Shown: positions 16,645 to 25,101 of the stretch, piece after piece | Numbering within the stretch: the first letter of the stretch is position 1 | Layout of the letters: every line of letters begins with the position of its first letter | Assembly (NCBI RefSeq): GCF_003014475.1 | Contig: NZ_PYGJ01000001.1 | Coordinates: 558,001 to 622,000 of the forward strand | From: Shimia abyssi | GTDB taxonomy: Bacteria; Pseudomonadota; Alphaproteobacteria; Rhodobacterales; Rhodobacteraceae | Reading direction: 5' to 3' | DNA: 64,000 nucleotides | Position numbers and translations under genes: made by a program | The notes under the pieces: model-generated | The model's input: the letters and a program-made list of their open reading frames with translations, nothing else | The model's database searches: none | What the model was told of the DNA's origin: nothing

Positions 16645-17859
16645 ATGCAGCTTACCCCCAGCCTGATCCAATCCACCTATACCGCCATAAAATCGGCCAC
16701 CGTTGTTACACCCACAGTGCACGCGGCGCGGCTTTCGATGCAGTTGGGATTTGATCTGTTTCTCAAGCTTGAGAACCTGCAGCATACCAACGCATTCAAG
16801 GCGCGTGGGGCATTGGCCAAGCTGTTGACGCTGGATCCGGAGCAACGCAAGGCCGGGGTGATCGCGTGCAGTGCAGGCAATCACGCGCAGGGTGTGGCCT
16901 ATCACGCCACCCGCCTTGGCATTCCGTCGGTGATCGTGATGCCGGAGGGCACGCCGTTTAACAAGGTCAAGCGCACCGGCGATTTTGGCGCCGAGGTGGT
17001 GTTGCATGGCACAGGATTCGACGAGAGTGTTCAGTTCACCATGGATTTGGCAACAGAACGCGGGCTGGTCTTCATTCATCCCTTCGACGACCCGGTTGTG
17101 GCCGCCGGACAAGGCAGTATTGCGCTGGAAATGCTGTCACAACAGCCTGATCTGGACACGCTGGTTGTGCCCATTGGCGGAGGCGGGTTGATTGCGGGGA
17201 TTGCCGTAGCGGCCAAGAGCCTCAAACCCGAGATCGAGATCATTGGCGCGCAAGCTGAAAGTTTTAACGCGGTCGCGGCGCTTCTTGGATCCGGGCAGAC
17301 GGTGATCAGCGGATCGACATTGGCCGAGGGGATTGCCGTACGCGCACCCTCACCCGCCAATCTGGAGATCATCAGGTCTCATGTGGATCGGGTAGAGACG
17401 GCCAGCGAAACCGAGATCGAGGCGGCGGTGTTTGATCTGTTGTCCAGCGAGAAACTGGTGGCCGAGGGTGCGGCAGGCGCAGGGCTGGCGGTGATCCAGA
17501 AGCAGGCCGAGGCATTAAAGGGCAAGAAAGTTGGCCTGGTGGTATGCGGCGGCAATATCGACTCGCGGCTCTTGTCGACGTTGATCCTGCGCGGATTGGT
17601 GCGGGACGGTCGCATCACGCGGCTGACCTTTGAGATTGACGACACACCCGGCCAGCTTTCGGATATCTCTCGTATTATTGGCGAAAGCGGTGCCAACGTG
17701 ATTGAGGTGATCCACCAGCGGATGATGCAGACCGTTGCATTGAAAAAAGCTGAGTTGGAAGTCGTGATCGAGGCGCGCGATCTGATGCATGTGACCGATA
17801 TTGTCACGCGCCTGCGCGATGCCGGATATACTTTGCGTACAGATAACGCGCTGGTTTAA
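16645..17859 (+). CDS. ilvA: threonine ammonia-lyase (threonine dehydratase)
   Basis: The enzyme is PLP-dependent and converts threonine to 2-oxobutyrate, the first step to isoleucine. About 404 residues are present. The PLP lysine lies in NAFKARGA near residue 51, a glycine loop GGGGLIAG near 180 binds the cofactor phosphate, and one C-terminal ACT domain (about 325-404, LTFEIDDTPGQLSDI) is present. One ACT-like domain matches the shorter enzyme type and not the 514-residue E. coli form. I chose the ATG at 16645 because the N-terminus then aligns with the family; 18 codons open upstream look non-coding. A TTGACA box at 16557 could be the -35 element. Confidence 0.92.
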   Translation: MQLTPSLIQSTYTAIKSATVVTPTVHAARLSMQLGFDLFLKLENLQHTNAFKARGALAKLLTLDPEQRKAGVIACSAGNHAQGVAYHATRLGIPSVIVMPEGTPFNKVKRTGDFGAEVVLHGTGFDESVQFTMDLATERGLVFIHPFDDPVVAAGQGSIALEMLSQQPDLDTLVVPIGGGGLIAGIAVAAKSLKPEIEIIGAQAESFNAVAALLGSGQTVISGSTLAEGIAVRAPSPANLEIIRSHVDRVETASETEIEAAVFDLLSSEKLVAEGAAGAGLAVIQKQAEALKGKKVGLVVCGGNIDSRLLSTLILRGLVRDGRITRLTFEIDDTPGQLSDISRIIGESGANVIEVIHQRMMQTVALKKAELEVVIEARDLMHVTDIVTRLRDAGYTLRTDNALV

Positions 17860-17877
17860 GAGACGCCTTGCCGTGAA

Positions 17878-18639
17878 TCAGACGAATTGTTCACGGATCA
17901 GGCGTTCTTCGAGACCATGGCCGGGATCGAACAGGATGCGATGGCGCACCTTGATGTCTGAAAAGATTTCGACAGCGGTGACATTCTGAACCGAGCGGCT
18001 GTCGGCGTCGGCCATCACCGGGCGCTTGGCTGCCTCAAGCACGTCAAACCGCACGTGAGCGGTTTTGGGAAGCAAAGCACCGCGCCAGCGACGTGGGCGA
18101 AACGGGGCAATCGCGGTAAGCGCAAGAACGTCAGAGCCAATTGGCAGAATCGGACCATGCGCCGAATAGTTATAGGCGGTCGACCCGGCAGGTGTACTAA
18201 CAAGGGCGCCGTCACAGACCAACTCCTCAAGCCGCAGACGCCCGTCAATCGTAATGCGCAATTTGGCCGCTTGTGGACCTGCGCGCAGCAGCGATACCTC
18301 GTTGATGGCTAGTGCGTGATGGGAAGACCCGTCAAGGCAGGTTGCCTGCATTGCCAATGGGTTCAGCACCTCTTCTTCTGCGGCGGTAAGACGTTCGGGC
18401 AGATCCGATTCGGCATATGTGTTCATCAGGAACCCGACGGTGCCGCGGTTCATGCCGTAAACCGGCAGGTTGAGGTTTTGGAACCCGTGCAATGTCTGCA
18501 ACATAAAACCGTCGCCACCCAGCGCGACAATCACGTCTGCGCCGTCCACATCGTGGTTCCCATATCGACCAACGAGAGCGGCGCGCGCGGTCTGGGCCAC
18601 GGGGGCCTCACTGGCGAGGAAAGCGATTCTCTGGGACAT
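17878..18639 (-). CDS. nadK: NAD kinase
   Basis: The enzyme phosphorylates NAD to NADP. From the ATG at 18639 the protein is 253 residues, close to the alphaproteobacterial norm; 18 further in-frame codons upstream do not resemble the family. The invariant GGDG is at 41-44, followed by [12 protein letters not shown]. The NE/D motif is in [10 protein letters not shown] and the glycine-rich [10 protein letters not shown] is downstream. It is convergent with ilvA (18 bases) and divergent from glyA. Confidence 0.95.
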   Translation of the reverse strand: MSQRIAFLASEAPVAQTARAALVGRYGNHDVDGADVIVALGGDGFMLQTLHGFQNLNLPVYGMNRGTVGFLMNTYAESDLPERLTAAEEEVLNPLAMQATCLDGSSHHALAINEVSLLRAGPQAAKLRITIDGRLRLEELVCDGALVSTPAGSTAYNYSAHGPILPIGSDVLALTAIAPFRPRRWRGALLPKTAHVRFDVLEAAKRPVMADADSRSVQNVTAVEIFSDIKVRHRILFDPGHGLEERLIREQFV

Positions 18640-18819
18640 GAGAGGCCTCGAAGCTAGTTTCCCACCCCAATCACAGGTTTCCGATTGAGGCATATATCTA
18701 CCCCCTGCACCATTGGCGGCGTACTGGCAAGCGATTGTGTCGCGTTGAGACCTTTTAAGCCATGGGGCAATGAGCTACGTACTGCGCCAACGTGAACACC
18801 TCATCCCGGAGACCCACCT

Positions 18820-20112
18820 ATGACCGCATCCCGCGATCCCGGCTTTTTTGACGAAGCCCTGTCCAGCCGCGACCCAGAACTTTTCGCGTCTATCACCGAT
18901 GAGCTGGGCCGCCAGCGCGACGAGATTGAGCTGATTGCCAGCGAGAACATCGTTTCTGCCGCCGTGATGGAAGCGCAGGGCTCGGTCATGACCAACAAGT
19001 ACGCCGAAGGCTATCCAGGGCGTCGCTATTATGGCGGTTGCCAGTACGTGGACGTGGCCGAGAACCTTGCCATTGCGCGCGCCAAAGAGCTGTTTGATGT
19101 GGGATTTGCCAACGTTCAGCCGAACTCTGGTTCGCAGGCAAACCAGGGCGTGTTTCAGGCATTGCTCAAACCCGGCGACACCATTCTGGGCATGAACCTT
19201 GCGTCGGGCGGGCACCTGACCCACGGGGCAGCCCCCAACCAGTCGGGCAAGTGGTTCAACCCAGTGCAATACGGCGTGCGCAAGCAAGACAACCTGATCG
19301 ATTATGATGAGGTGGCCGCTCTGGCCAAAGAGCATCGGCCCAAAATGATCATCGCTGGTGGGTCAGCGATTCCGCGCCAGATCGACTTTGCCAAGTTCCG
19401 CGAAATCGCGGATAGCGTGGGTGCGTTTCTGTTGGTGGACATGGCTCACTTTGCCGGGTTGGTTGCAGCCGGTGAGCACCCCTCACCCTTCCCTTATGCG
19501 GATGTGGCCACGACAACCACCCACAAGACCCTGCGTGGCCCGCGCGGCGGCATGATCCTGACCAATGACGAGGCGATTGCCAAGAAGATCAACTCGGCCA
19601 TCTTCCCCGGTATTCAGGGCGGTCCGCTGATGCATGTGATCGCGGCAAAGGCGGTTGCCTTTGGCGAGGCGCTGCGTCCTGAATTCAAAGACTACATCGT
19701 CAATGTACGGGCCAATGCCGTGGCGCTGTCGGATCAGCTGATGAAGGGTGGACTGGACATCGTAACAGGTGGCACAGACACACATGTGATGTTGGTCGAT
19801 CTGCGCCCCAAGGGTGTGAAAGGCAATGCCACGGAAAAAGCGCTGGGTCGCGCGCATATCACCTGTAACAAGAACGGCATCCCGTTTGACCCGGAAAAGC
19901 CGATGGTTACGAGCGGTATCCGCCTGGGCACTCCTGCTGGCACCACACGTGGGTTTGGCGAGGCCGAGTTCCGCCAGATCGCTGACTGGATCATCGAGGT
20001 GGTCGAAGGGCTGGCAGCCAATGGCGAAGAGGGCAATGGCGCGGTTGAGGAAAAAGTGAAGGGCGAAGTTGCCGCACTTTGCGCGCGTTTCCCGATGTAT
20101 CCAAAACTCTGA
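18820..20112 (+). CDS. glyA: serine hydroxymethyltransferase
   Basis: The enzyme interconverts serine and glycine and charges tetrahydrofolate with one-carbon units. The protein is 430 residues, the normal length. It contains [10 protein letters not shown] near residue 28, the active-site tract [12 protein letters not shown], and the PLP-binding lysine in [13 protein letters not shown] near 236. GGAG precedes the ATG. A rho-independent terminator follows at 20137-20167. Roseobacters often carry more than one copy; nothing here shows whether this is the only one. Confidence 0.97.
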   Translation: MTASRDPGFFDEALSSRDPELFASITDELGRQRDEIELIASENIVSAAVMEAQGSVMTNKYAEGYPGRRYYGGCQYVDVAENLAIARAKELFDVGFANVQPNSGSQANQGVFQALLKPGDTILGMNLASGGHLTHGAAPNQSGKWFNPVQYGVRKQDNLIDYDEVAALAKEHRPKMIIAGGSAIPRQIDFAKFREIADSVGAFLLVDMAHFAGLVAAGEHPSPFPYADVATTTTHKTLRGPRGGMILTNDEAIAKKINSAIFPGIQGGPLMHVIAAKAVAFGEALRPEFKDYIVNVRANAVALSDQLMKGGLDIVTGGTDTHVMLVDLRPKGVKGNATEKALGRAHITCNKNGIPFDPEKPMVTSGIRLGTPAGTTRGFGEAEFRQIADWIIEVVEGLAANGEEGNGAVEEKVKGEVAALCARFPMYPKL

Positions 20113-20136
20113 TTTTGTCTACAGAGTAGAATTTGG

Positions 20137-20167
20137 CCGTCGCCCTGATCGGGGCGGCGGTATTTTT
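20137..20167 (+). terminator. intrinsic terminator of glyA
   Basis: A 9-bp stem, CCGTCGCCC (20137-20145) with GGGCGGCGG (20152-20160), is followed by TATTTTT. It lies 25 bases past the glyA stop. Confidence 0.8.
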
Positions 20168-20179
20168 GTGTCTTGGGGG

Positions 20180-20251
20180 TGCTCCCGCCAAGTGGACTTG
20201 CATCAAAGATGCAAGCCACCTGTTGGGGGTGGCTCGGCGGTGCCGAGCCTG
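20180..20251 (+). repeat. 72-bp intergenic repeat, copy 1
   Basis: The unit is TGCTCCCGCCAAG, then a hairpin CTTGCATC/GATGCAAG, then GTGGCTCGGC paired with GCCGAGCCTG. It matches 64 of 72 positions with 56535-56606. Downstream (to about 20281) comes TTTTGGGTATTTGGGAACA and GAGAAGGA, resembling the CCCCGGGATATTT module of the other intergenic elements. It lies between the glyA terminator and the glycosylase gene. Confidence 0.75.
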
Positions 20252-20364
20252 TTTTGGGTATTTGGGAACATTGAGAAGGAACCGGGTTGGTTGCCGCACG
20301 GATCAGTTTGGCTGTGGCGCCATTTGTTCTTTATTTGTTCGCGACGCTTCTTTAGGTTGCGCCT

Positions 20365-21546
20365 ATGACATTACGCATCACAAATCGCGACGCGCGCCGG
20401 TTTTGGCTGGCCAATCAGGGGCTTGCAGAAACGCCTACCGGGGCGCCTGATCCGCTGGCCACAATCCGGAGCCTTGGGTTTGTGCAATTGGACAGTATTC
20501 AGGTGCTGGCGCGCGCGCATCATCACATATTGTGGACTCGCAACCAGAACTATCGCGAGCCGATGCTGGATAGGCTTTTGGCCAAGGATCGCAGTGTTTT
20601 TGAGCATTTCACCCATGACGCTTCGATCTTGCCGGTTGAGACCTATCCGGTGTGGCAGCGACAATACCGGCGCAAGGCCGAACAGATGGGCAAGGCCAGC
20701 TGGTTCCGCAACATGCTGGGACCAGAAGAACGAGAGGCACTCAAGGAACGTATTCGCGACGAGGGCGCGCTGTGCAGCAATGATTTTGACAGTGAACACA
20801 AGGGCCCACGTGGCATGTGGCAGCGCCCGCCGCATAAACAGGCGCTGGATTTCATGTGGTATACGGGCGAGCTAGCCACCTGTTACCGCGAGAATTTTCG
20901 CAAGTTTTATAATCTGAGCGAACGGGTGATCCCGGATCAATGGCGCGAGATGGAGATGAGTGATGCGGCGCAGCTGGATTGGCTGTGTCGTGGCGCGATT
21001 GATCGCCTTGGGTTTGGCACAGCGGGTGATATCCAGCGGTTTTGGGATGCGGCCTCAAGTGTGGACGTGCGCAAGTGGGTCGAGGGGGCCGGTTTGGTTC
21101 CGGTTGAGGTGCAGACAGCGACGCGAGATTGGGTGCCTGCATTAGCCCCGGTTGATATTGAGGCGCGATTGGAGGCAGCACCAGCGGCCACGTCAAGGTT
21201 GCGTATCCTGAGCCCATTTGATCCGGCCATTCGCGATCGGGACCGGTTTCTGCGGCTGTTTGGCATGGACTACCGTATTGAGATATTTGTACCCGCCGAA
21301 AAGCGAAAGTGGGGCTATTACGTCTATCCTCTGTTGGAGGGCGACCGGTTTGTCGGGCGGTTGGAGGCCAAGGCGGACCGGGCACGGGGGACGCTGAACA
21401 TTCATAAATTATGGGCAGAGCCGGGCGTGCGCTGGACCGCTGCACGTGCGGCCAAGCTTGAGGCGGAGCTGGGGAGGATGGCGCGGTTTATTGGTACGCC
21501 AGAGATATGTTGGACCTGCTCCGAGCGCCCTGCAGAGCCGCCATGA
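20365..21546 (+). CDS. winged-helix DNA glycosylase, YcaQ/AlkX-type
   Basis: The protein has 393 residues and belongs to the HTH_42 (DUF1006) family. In this family AlkZ and YcaQ (AlkX) unhook interstrand crosslinks and excise N-alkylated bases. The catalytic QxD motif appears as VQLDSIQV near residues 38-45, followed by RAHHHILWTR and the family-typical RLGFGTAGDIQRF and LRILSPFDPAIRDRDRFLRLFG blocks. The length and the QLD motif favour the YcaQ/AlkX branch. Its stop codon overlaps the start of the DUF817 gene (ATGA at 21543-21546), so the two were once translated together. Confidence 0.85.
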   Translation: MTLRITNRDARRFWLANQGLAETPTGAPDPLATIRSLGFVQLDSIQVLARAHHHILWTRNQNYREPMLDRLLAKDRSVFEHFTHDASILPVETYPVWQRQYRRKAEQMGKASWFRNMLGPEEREALKERIRDEGALCSNDFDSEHKGPRGMWQRPPHKQALDFMWYTGELATCYRENFRKFYNLSERVIPDQWREMEMSDAAQLDWLCRGAIDRLGFGTAGDIQRFWDAASSVDVRKWVEGAGLVPVEVQTATRDWVPALAPVDIEARLEAAPAATSRLRILSPFDPAIRDRDRFLRLFGMDYRIEIFVPAEKRKWGYYVYPLLEGDRFVGRLEAKADRARGTLNIHKLWAEPGVRWTAARAAKLEAELGRMARFIGTPEICWTCSERPAEPP

Positions 21547-21972
21547 AGGTAACCGTTTCCGGCACGCGCCAGCTGGAACGACGTTTGGGCGACTGTATGC
21601 GCGCGGCTAGCTTTTGCGTTGGCCGAACTCGTGATGTTGATGCTCAAACAAGGATGGGCGGCGCTGTTTGGCGGGCTTTTGCTGATCGGGATGCTGGTGA
21701 CAAACCGGATCTGGCAGGCGGATTGGTTAATTGCGCGCTATGATGCGCTGTCGCTTTATGCGCTGGGGTTGCAAGGACTATTTCTGGCGACACGCGTGGT
21801 ATCGCGGCGCGAGGCGCGGGTGATATTGTTGTTTCATCTGACCGGCACGGCGATGGAAGTCTTCAAGGTTAAGGCGGGCAGTTGGGCCTATCCTGGTGAT
21901 GGGGTCATGAAACTGTGGGGTGTGCCGCTGTTTTCAGGCTTTATGTGTACTGACCTGCAAACATACTCGGCT

Positions 21973-22045
21973 CGACTTGCAATCATCGCGATTTTGGGCC
22001 CGAATTATCTGACGCTATCGAGGGGTATAAACCCGGATTATTTGC
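21973..22045 (+). repeat. left imperfect inverted repeat of the cassette
   Basis: A 73-base block starting CGACTTGCAATCATCG and ending GGATTATTTGC pairs with the complement of 23033-23105. A second, shorter copy of the end motif (GACCTGCAAACAT, then GGCTCGA) lies just outside at 21952-21974. This end therefore has at least two related binding-site-like units. Confidence 0.7.
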
Positions 22046-22305
22046 AACCAGCCTGCAATCAAAGGGCCGAACCCAGATTACGTGCGAGTTGGATTTGGGG
22101 CGTGTTTTCAAATGCCTACGATTGTTTGATTTCCCGCCCGCAATTTGTGTGACTGAACATAGATATTCAGATGAGATTTCAGGACAGGATTATTCAGGGT
22201 CTCTGGACGCGGGTTTGGCGGCGGCATGGCGTCTAGGAATCCCCCGTTTGTCAAACCCAAGTAGAGCGGCTCAGACCCCGTGCCTGTGAGTCACGGGATG
22301 AGAGT

Positions 22306-22902
22306 TTAATACAAGGTTTCACGATAGCGCCGCTCAGCATACGACTGCTCGGTGGATGCAACTTCAATTTTCGAGTGATCTTGGATCATCTCGTACAGTG
22401 AAGGTATCGGGCGGTCGGTGGGCCACGTTTCTGGACGCCACAAACCTGCACGCATCGGAGCCTTGCCGCAGTGTGTGAATATCTCCTCAGCCGTGACTCT
22501 GAGCACGGTTTTAGGACTTCGTCCATTTACCTTGAACTCATCGCAAAGGTTTGGATTATCGCTGATTTCCGCGATGCCATTTACGCGAAGTGTCTCCGTA
22601 ACAGACGGAATCATAAAGCAAATGGCCACTTTTGGGTGCGCCAGTATGTTCAGCAATCCATCAATCCGGTTGTTTCCGGGGCGATCTGGTATCAGTAGTG
22701 TTTTCTCGTTTTCGATTTTAACAAACCCAGCCGGATCGCCCTTCGGGGACACATCCAGATTTGCGCCGTCAGAGGTCGCCAGAACGAGAAAAGTAGAGTG
22801 TTCAATGAATTGGCGGCAATGTTTGTCAAAATGTGAGATTGCCTTCGCTGCGGCGTGAGGCGAAACATCTCCGTAAATTCTGCGTAGCTTTTCCGGGGTC
22901 AA
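22306..22902 (-). CDS. PPOX-class FMN-binding protein (cassette passenger)
   Basis: A protein of about 198 residues is related to pyridoxamine 5'-phosphate oxidases, most like the DR_2398 type of FMN-dependent PPOX proteins. Features are FIEHSTFLVLATSD (the first barrel strands), DVSPKGDPAGFV, the phosphate-binding DRPGNNRIDGLLNIL, and the C-terminal HCGKAPMRAGLWRPETW. I prefer the TTG at 22902, which has AAGGAG at 8 bases, over the GTG at 22911 without spacing; both give the same frame. It is the only gene in the inserted cassette. Its substrate is unknown; such proteins often reduce or detoxify small heterocycles. Confidence 0.85.
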   Translation of the reverse strand: MTPEKLRRIYGDVSPHAAAKAISHFDKHCRQFIEHSTFLVLATSDGANLDVSPKGDPAGFVKIENEKTLLIPDRPGNNRIDGLLNILAHPKVAICFMIPSVTETLRVNGIAEISDNPNLCDEFKVNGRSPKTVLRVTAEEIFTHCGKAPMRAGLWRPETWPTDRPIPSLYEMIQDHSKIEVASTEQSYAERRYRETLY

Positions 22903-23032
22903 AATCTGCACTCCTTGTCATGGCCTCTTTTCAACACAATGGATACCAAGAAAGCCTCGTTGCCGTCGTTCGCATTTAATGTGAGCCAGAGCAGATGATT
23001 GCCAGCCCGTCGCAAATAATCTGAGCTCATTC

Positions 23033-23105
23033 GCAGCTAATCTGGGTTTGCCCCCTGCGATAGATGCAAATAATTCGAGCCGAAAATCACGATGTTTGCA
23101 AGTCG
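23033..23105 (-). repeat. right imperfect inverted repeat of the cassette
   Basis: This is the complementary partner of 21973-22045. On the plus strand it also shows repeated units GCAAATAATCTGAGC (from 23011), GCAGCTAATCTGGG (from 23033) and GCAAATAATTCGAGCC (from 23066). This is a spacing pattern expected for several transposase-binding sites. Confidence 0.65.
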
Positions 23106-23555
23106 CTACATTAATGTTTGCTTCGGTCGGGCCGTACTTGGCGCGCGTGATCCGGCTGTTTGAGATGCGGTTTGCGCCGTTTCCCCCGCTCTGGTTTGCC
23201 ATGGCGCTGGCCTGTGCGATTTACGTGAATTTCTTTGCGCGCCACTTTGTGGCGGACATGCGCGCTTTGCGGTTTGTGGCCACCGTGGCGCTATTCTGGC
23301 GCACGCGGATCTGGTTTTGCATCGGGGTGAATTGGTATTGGATGCCCCTGCCCGTCGCTGCGTTCCTGTTCAGCATCTTTTTGTCGCTGGCCAAGAATGT
23401 GGGCACGGCCACGCGCGTTTGGTTGTATCACGGACAGGGGGCTTCAGACTGGGTGAGTCTGGCCAAGATGGGGTCTTGGTATCTGTTGCTGTTTGTAAGT
23501 TTCACAACCGTGACGGTGGTGTTTCGTGAAGCGCTGATGCGCGATGCGTGGTGCC

Positions 23556-23930
23556 CTAAATCAACCCGCGCCACATCAGAAACGCAACCAACAGCACGAC
23601 CAGCGCAATCAGGTTGAAGCTGAGCGCACCCAACGTACCAAGTATTGCACCTTTGCGACGGTCGGCGCGGTCGACCGCGTCCAAGTCTTGCTTGAGGGTT
23701 TCATAGGCTGCCGCGACGCGGGTCATGTCCCCCTGAAGCATCAGTTTGGGGTGCCCGGCCTGCGCCTGAGCATCCACCAACACCTTGGCACTGGTATGGG
23801 CGCGTTTTGGCAGGCGGCGACCGATTTTGCGCATCGCTATATCCAGCTTGTCCGCCTTGATGCCAAACTTCTCATGGATCAGGTCCAACAGGGCGCGGGT
23901 TTTGCGGGACAGGTCTTTTTCATCGATCAT
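23556..23930 (-). CDS. small C-terminally anchored membrane protein
   Basis: The 124-residue protein has a charged N-terminal part (IHEKFGIKADKLDIAMRKIGRRLPKR..TRVAAAYETLKQDLDAVDRADRRKG). One C-terminal membrane helix (LGTLGALSFNLIALVVLLVAFLMW, about 97-121) follows. The topology suggests a cytoplasmic head with a tail anchor. I do not recognise the family; similar proteins are conserved hypotheticals in roseobacters. Its 3' end overlaps the disrupted DUF817 frame by about 60 bases, tail to tail. It is divergent from the hydrolase at 24007. Confidence 0.75.
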   Translation of the reverse strand: MIDEKDLSRKTRALLDLIHEKFGIKADKLDIAMRKIGRRLPKRAHTSAKVLVDAQAQAGHPKLMLQGDMTRVAAAYETLKQDLDAVDRADRRKGAILGTLGALSFNLIALVVLLVAFLMWRGLI

Positions 23931-24006
23931 GCGCGCAGGCTAGCGTTGCGCGCGCGAACACTCAACCACTCTGGCAGGCGCGCGAAAGCTGCGCTATCAG
24001 GGACTC

Positions 24007-24792
24007 ATGTTGAACACGATTGTCTATGGCACCCCGACCGACCTTCCTGACCTTCTGATCGTGCACGGGCTGTTTGGCTCGGGCCGCAATTGGAGCGCCA
24101 TTGGCAAGCGTTTGGCGCGCACACGGCGGGTGATCTCGGTCGATCAGCGCAATCATGGGGAAAGCCCCTGGTTTGACAGCCATTCCTACGAGGATATGGC
24201 CGCTGATCTGGCCGAAGTGATCGTGGCTGAGGCCAAGCACGGGCGTGATCCGGCCATGGATGTGCTGGGCCATTCCATGGGTGGCAAGGCGGCAATGGTG
24301 CTTGCTCTGACCCGGCCCGAGCTGGTGCGTAGTCTGATTGTCGCCGACATTGCGCCGGTCACGTATGAGCATGACCAAAAGCAGTATATTCAGTCGATGC
24401 GCTCGGTTGACCTGAGCCAAGTTGTCAAACGCTCGGACGCGTTGGAGCAACTGGAGGCGACGGTGGATGATCCGGCCTTGCGCAGCTTCTTTACGCAATC
24501 GCTTGATATTGCCAATACACGCTGGCGGCTGAATCTGGATGTGCTTGAGGCCGAGATGCCTAAGGTGATCGGTTTCCCCGAAATGGAGGGCACCTACGAG
24601 GGGCCAACGTTTTTCCTGAGCGGGTCATTGTCAGACTATGTGCTGCCTGAACATCGCGCCAACATCCGGCCGCTTTTCCCCAAGGCGCGCTTTGCCAAGA
24701 TCACGGGCGCGAACCACTGGCTTCATGCGGAAAAACCGCATGAGTTTATCGCGTCGGTTCAGGCATGGCTGGATCAGGCCCCTACTGAATAA
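24007..24792 (+). CDS. alpha/beta hydrolase (YbfF-like esterase)
   Basis: The 261-residue protein has an alpha/beta-hydrolase fold. The oxyanion region is LLIVHGLFGSGRNW near residues 16-29. The nucleophile serine sits in LGHSMGGK near residue 93, and the catalytic histidine in GANHWLHAEKP near 240. The SVDQRNHGES segment is typical of the YbfF/EPHX-like group that acts on short acyl esters. The physiological substrate is unknown. The gene ends 18 bases past the stop of the opposite small membrane protein, so the two genes overlap tail to tail. Confidence 0.88.
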   Translation: MLNTIVYGTPTDLPDLLIVHGLFGSGRNWSAIGKRLARTRRVISVDQRNHGESPWFDSHSYEDMAADLAEVIVAEAKHGRDPAMDVLGHSMGGKAAMVLALTRPELVRSLIVADIAPVTYEHDQKQYIQSMRSVDLSQVVKRSDALEQLEATVDDPALRSFFTQSLDIANTRWRLNLDVLEAEMPKVIGFPEMEGTYEGPTFFLSGSLSDYVLPEHRANIRPLFPKARFAKITGANHWLHAEKPHEFIASVQAWLDQAPTE

Positions 24793-24962
24793 AGCTTGCG
24801 CGCGATCAGCCAAGTAACCGGCATAGAGAGCGCGAACCCAAGTGCCGCCATGAGCAGAATCGCGGTGACGGTTGTGTATCCAGCGACCAACGCAACAATG
24901 ACGCCGGTGCCCGCGAGGGTGGAGCCGATGAACAGGTGTAGAATCAGAGCAAGGCGAAACAT
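24774..24962 (-). CDS. small two-helix membrane protein
   Basis: About 62 residues with two hydrophobic segments (FRLALILHLFIGSTLAGTGVIVAL and TAILLMAALGFALSMPVTWLIA). Closely similar short proteins in Rhodobacteraceae are sometimes mislabelled CTP synthetase; nothing here supports that activity. The ATG at 24962 is preferred over a TTG two codons upstream, since GAAAG lies upstream at usable spacing. Function unknown. Confidence 0.7.
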   Translation of the reverse strand: MFRLALILHLFIGSTLAGTGVIVALVAGYTTVTAILLMAALGFALSMPVTWLIARKLYSVGA

Positions 24963-25037
24963 GATCAATCTTTCAATAGGTTACGATTGAGCCTGTCATA
25001 TTCCGAATGCAAGTTTATGCTTTGATCTGCATCAGAA

Positions 25038-25061
25038 AAGGGCGATGACATCACCGCCCTT
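25038..25061. terminator. bidirectional hairpin between gltX and small membrane protein gene
   Basis: Stem AAGGGCG (25038-25044) with CGCCCTT (25055-25061). On the minus strand it follows the gltX stop by about 40 bases and is followed by TTCTG; on the plus strand it is followed by GTTGGTTTT. Confidence 0.6.
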
Positions 25062-25101
25062 GTTGGTTTTATTGCCGTCGTGCTGAATGAGGTTAGAACG
25101 A

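Larger units (their letters stand above)
21947..23113. mobile_element. inverted-repeat cassette with FMN-binding passenger gene (MIC-like)
   Basis: A segment of 1,167 bases interrupts DUF817. It is flanked by ATGT at 21943-21946 and 23114-23117, consistent with a 4-base target duplication. Its ends are related inverted repeats: 21973-22045 matches the complement of 23033-23105 at roughly three quarters of positions, sharing CGACTTGCAA, CGAATTAT, CTATCG and AAACCC. The outermost bases also read TGT..ACA (21944-21946 and 23108-23110). It carries only a PPOX-type gene and no transposase. This is the build of a mobile insertion cassette, moved in trans by an unknown transposase. The element class is inference. 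Confidence 0.7.
21543..23617 (+). pseudogene. DUF817 membrane protein gene, frameshifted and split by an insertion
   Basis: Three pieces make up one DUF817 integral membrane protein of about 275-300 residues. Piece 1 starts at the ATG at 21543 coupled to the glycosylase stop (MKVTVSGTRQLERRLGD). It shifts frame in a CGCGCG tract near 21600, where two bases appear to be missing, into piece 2 (LAELVMLMLKQGWAALFGG to VPLFSGFM, ending at 21945). Piece 3 resumes at the ATG at 23114 (MFASVGPYLARVIRLFEMRF) and runs to 23617. Removing 21947-23117 joins GGC TTT ATG TTT GCT in frame, which restores SGFMFASVGPYLARV. Substitutions such as AKNVGTATRVWLY look like drift. The 3' end overlaps the next minus-strand gene. 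Confidence 0.85.

Noticed and set aside
21944-23110. Classical insertion sequence with TGT..ACA ends
   Set aside because: There is no transposase frame inside, and flanks taken with these ends do not give an exact duplication nor restore DUF817; the ATGT-flanked version does.
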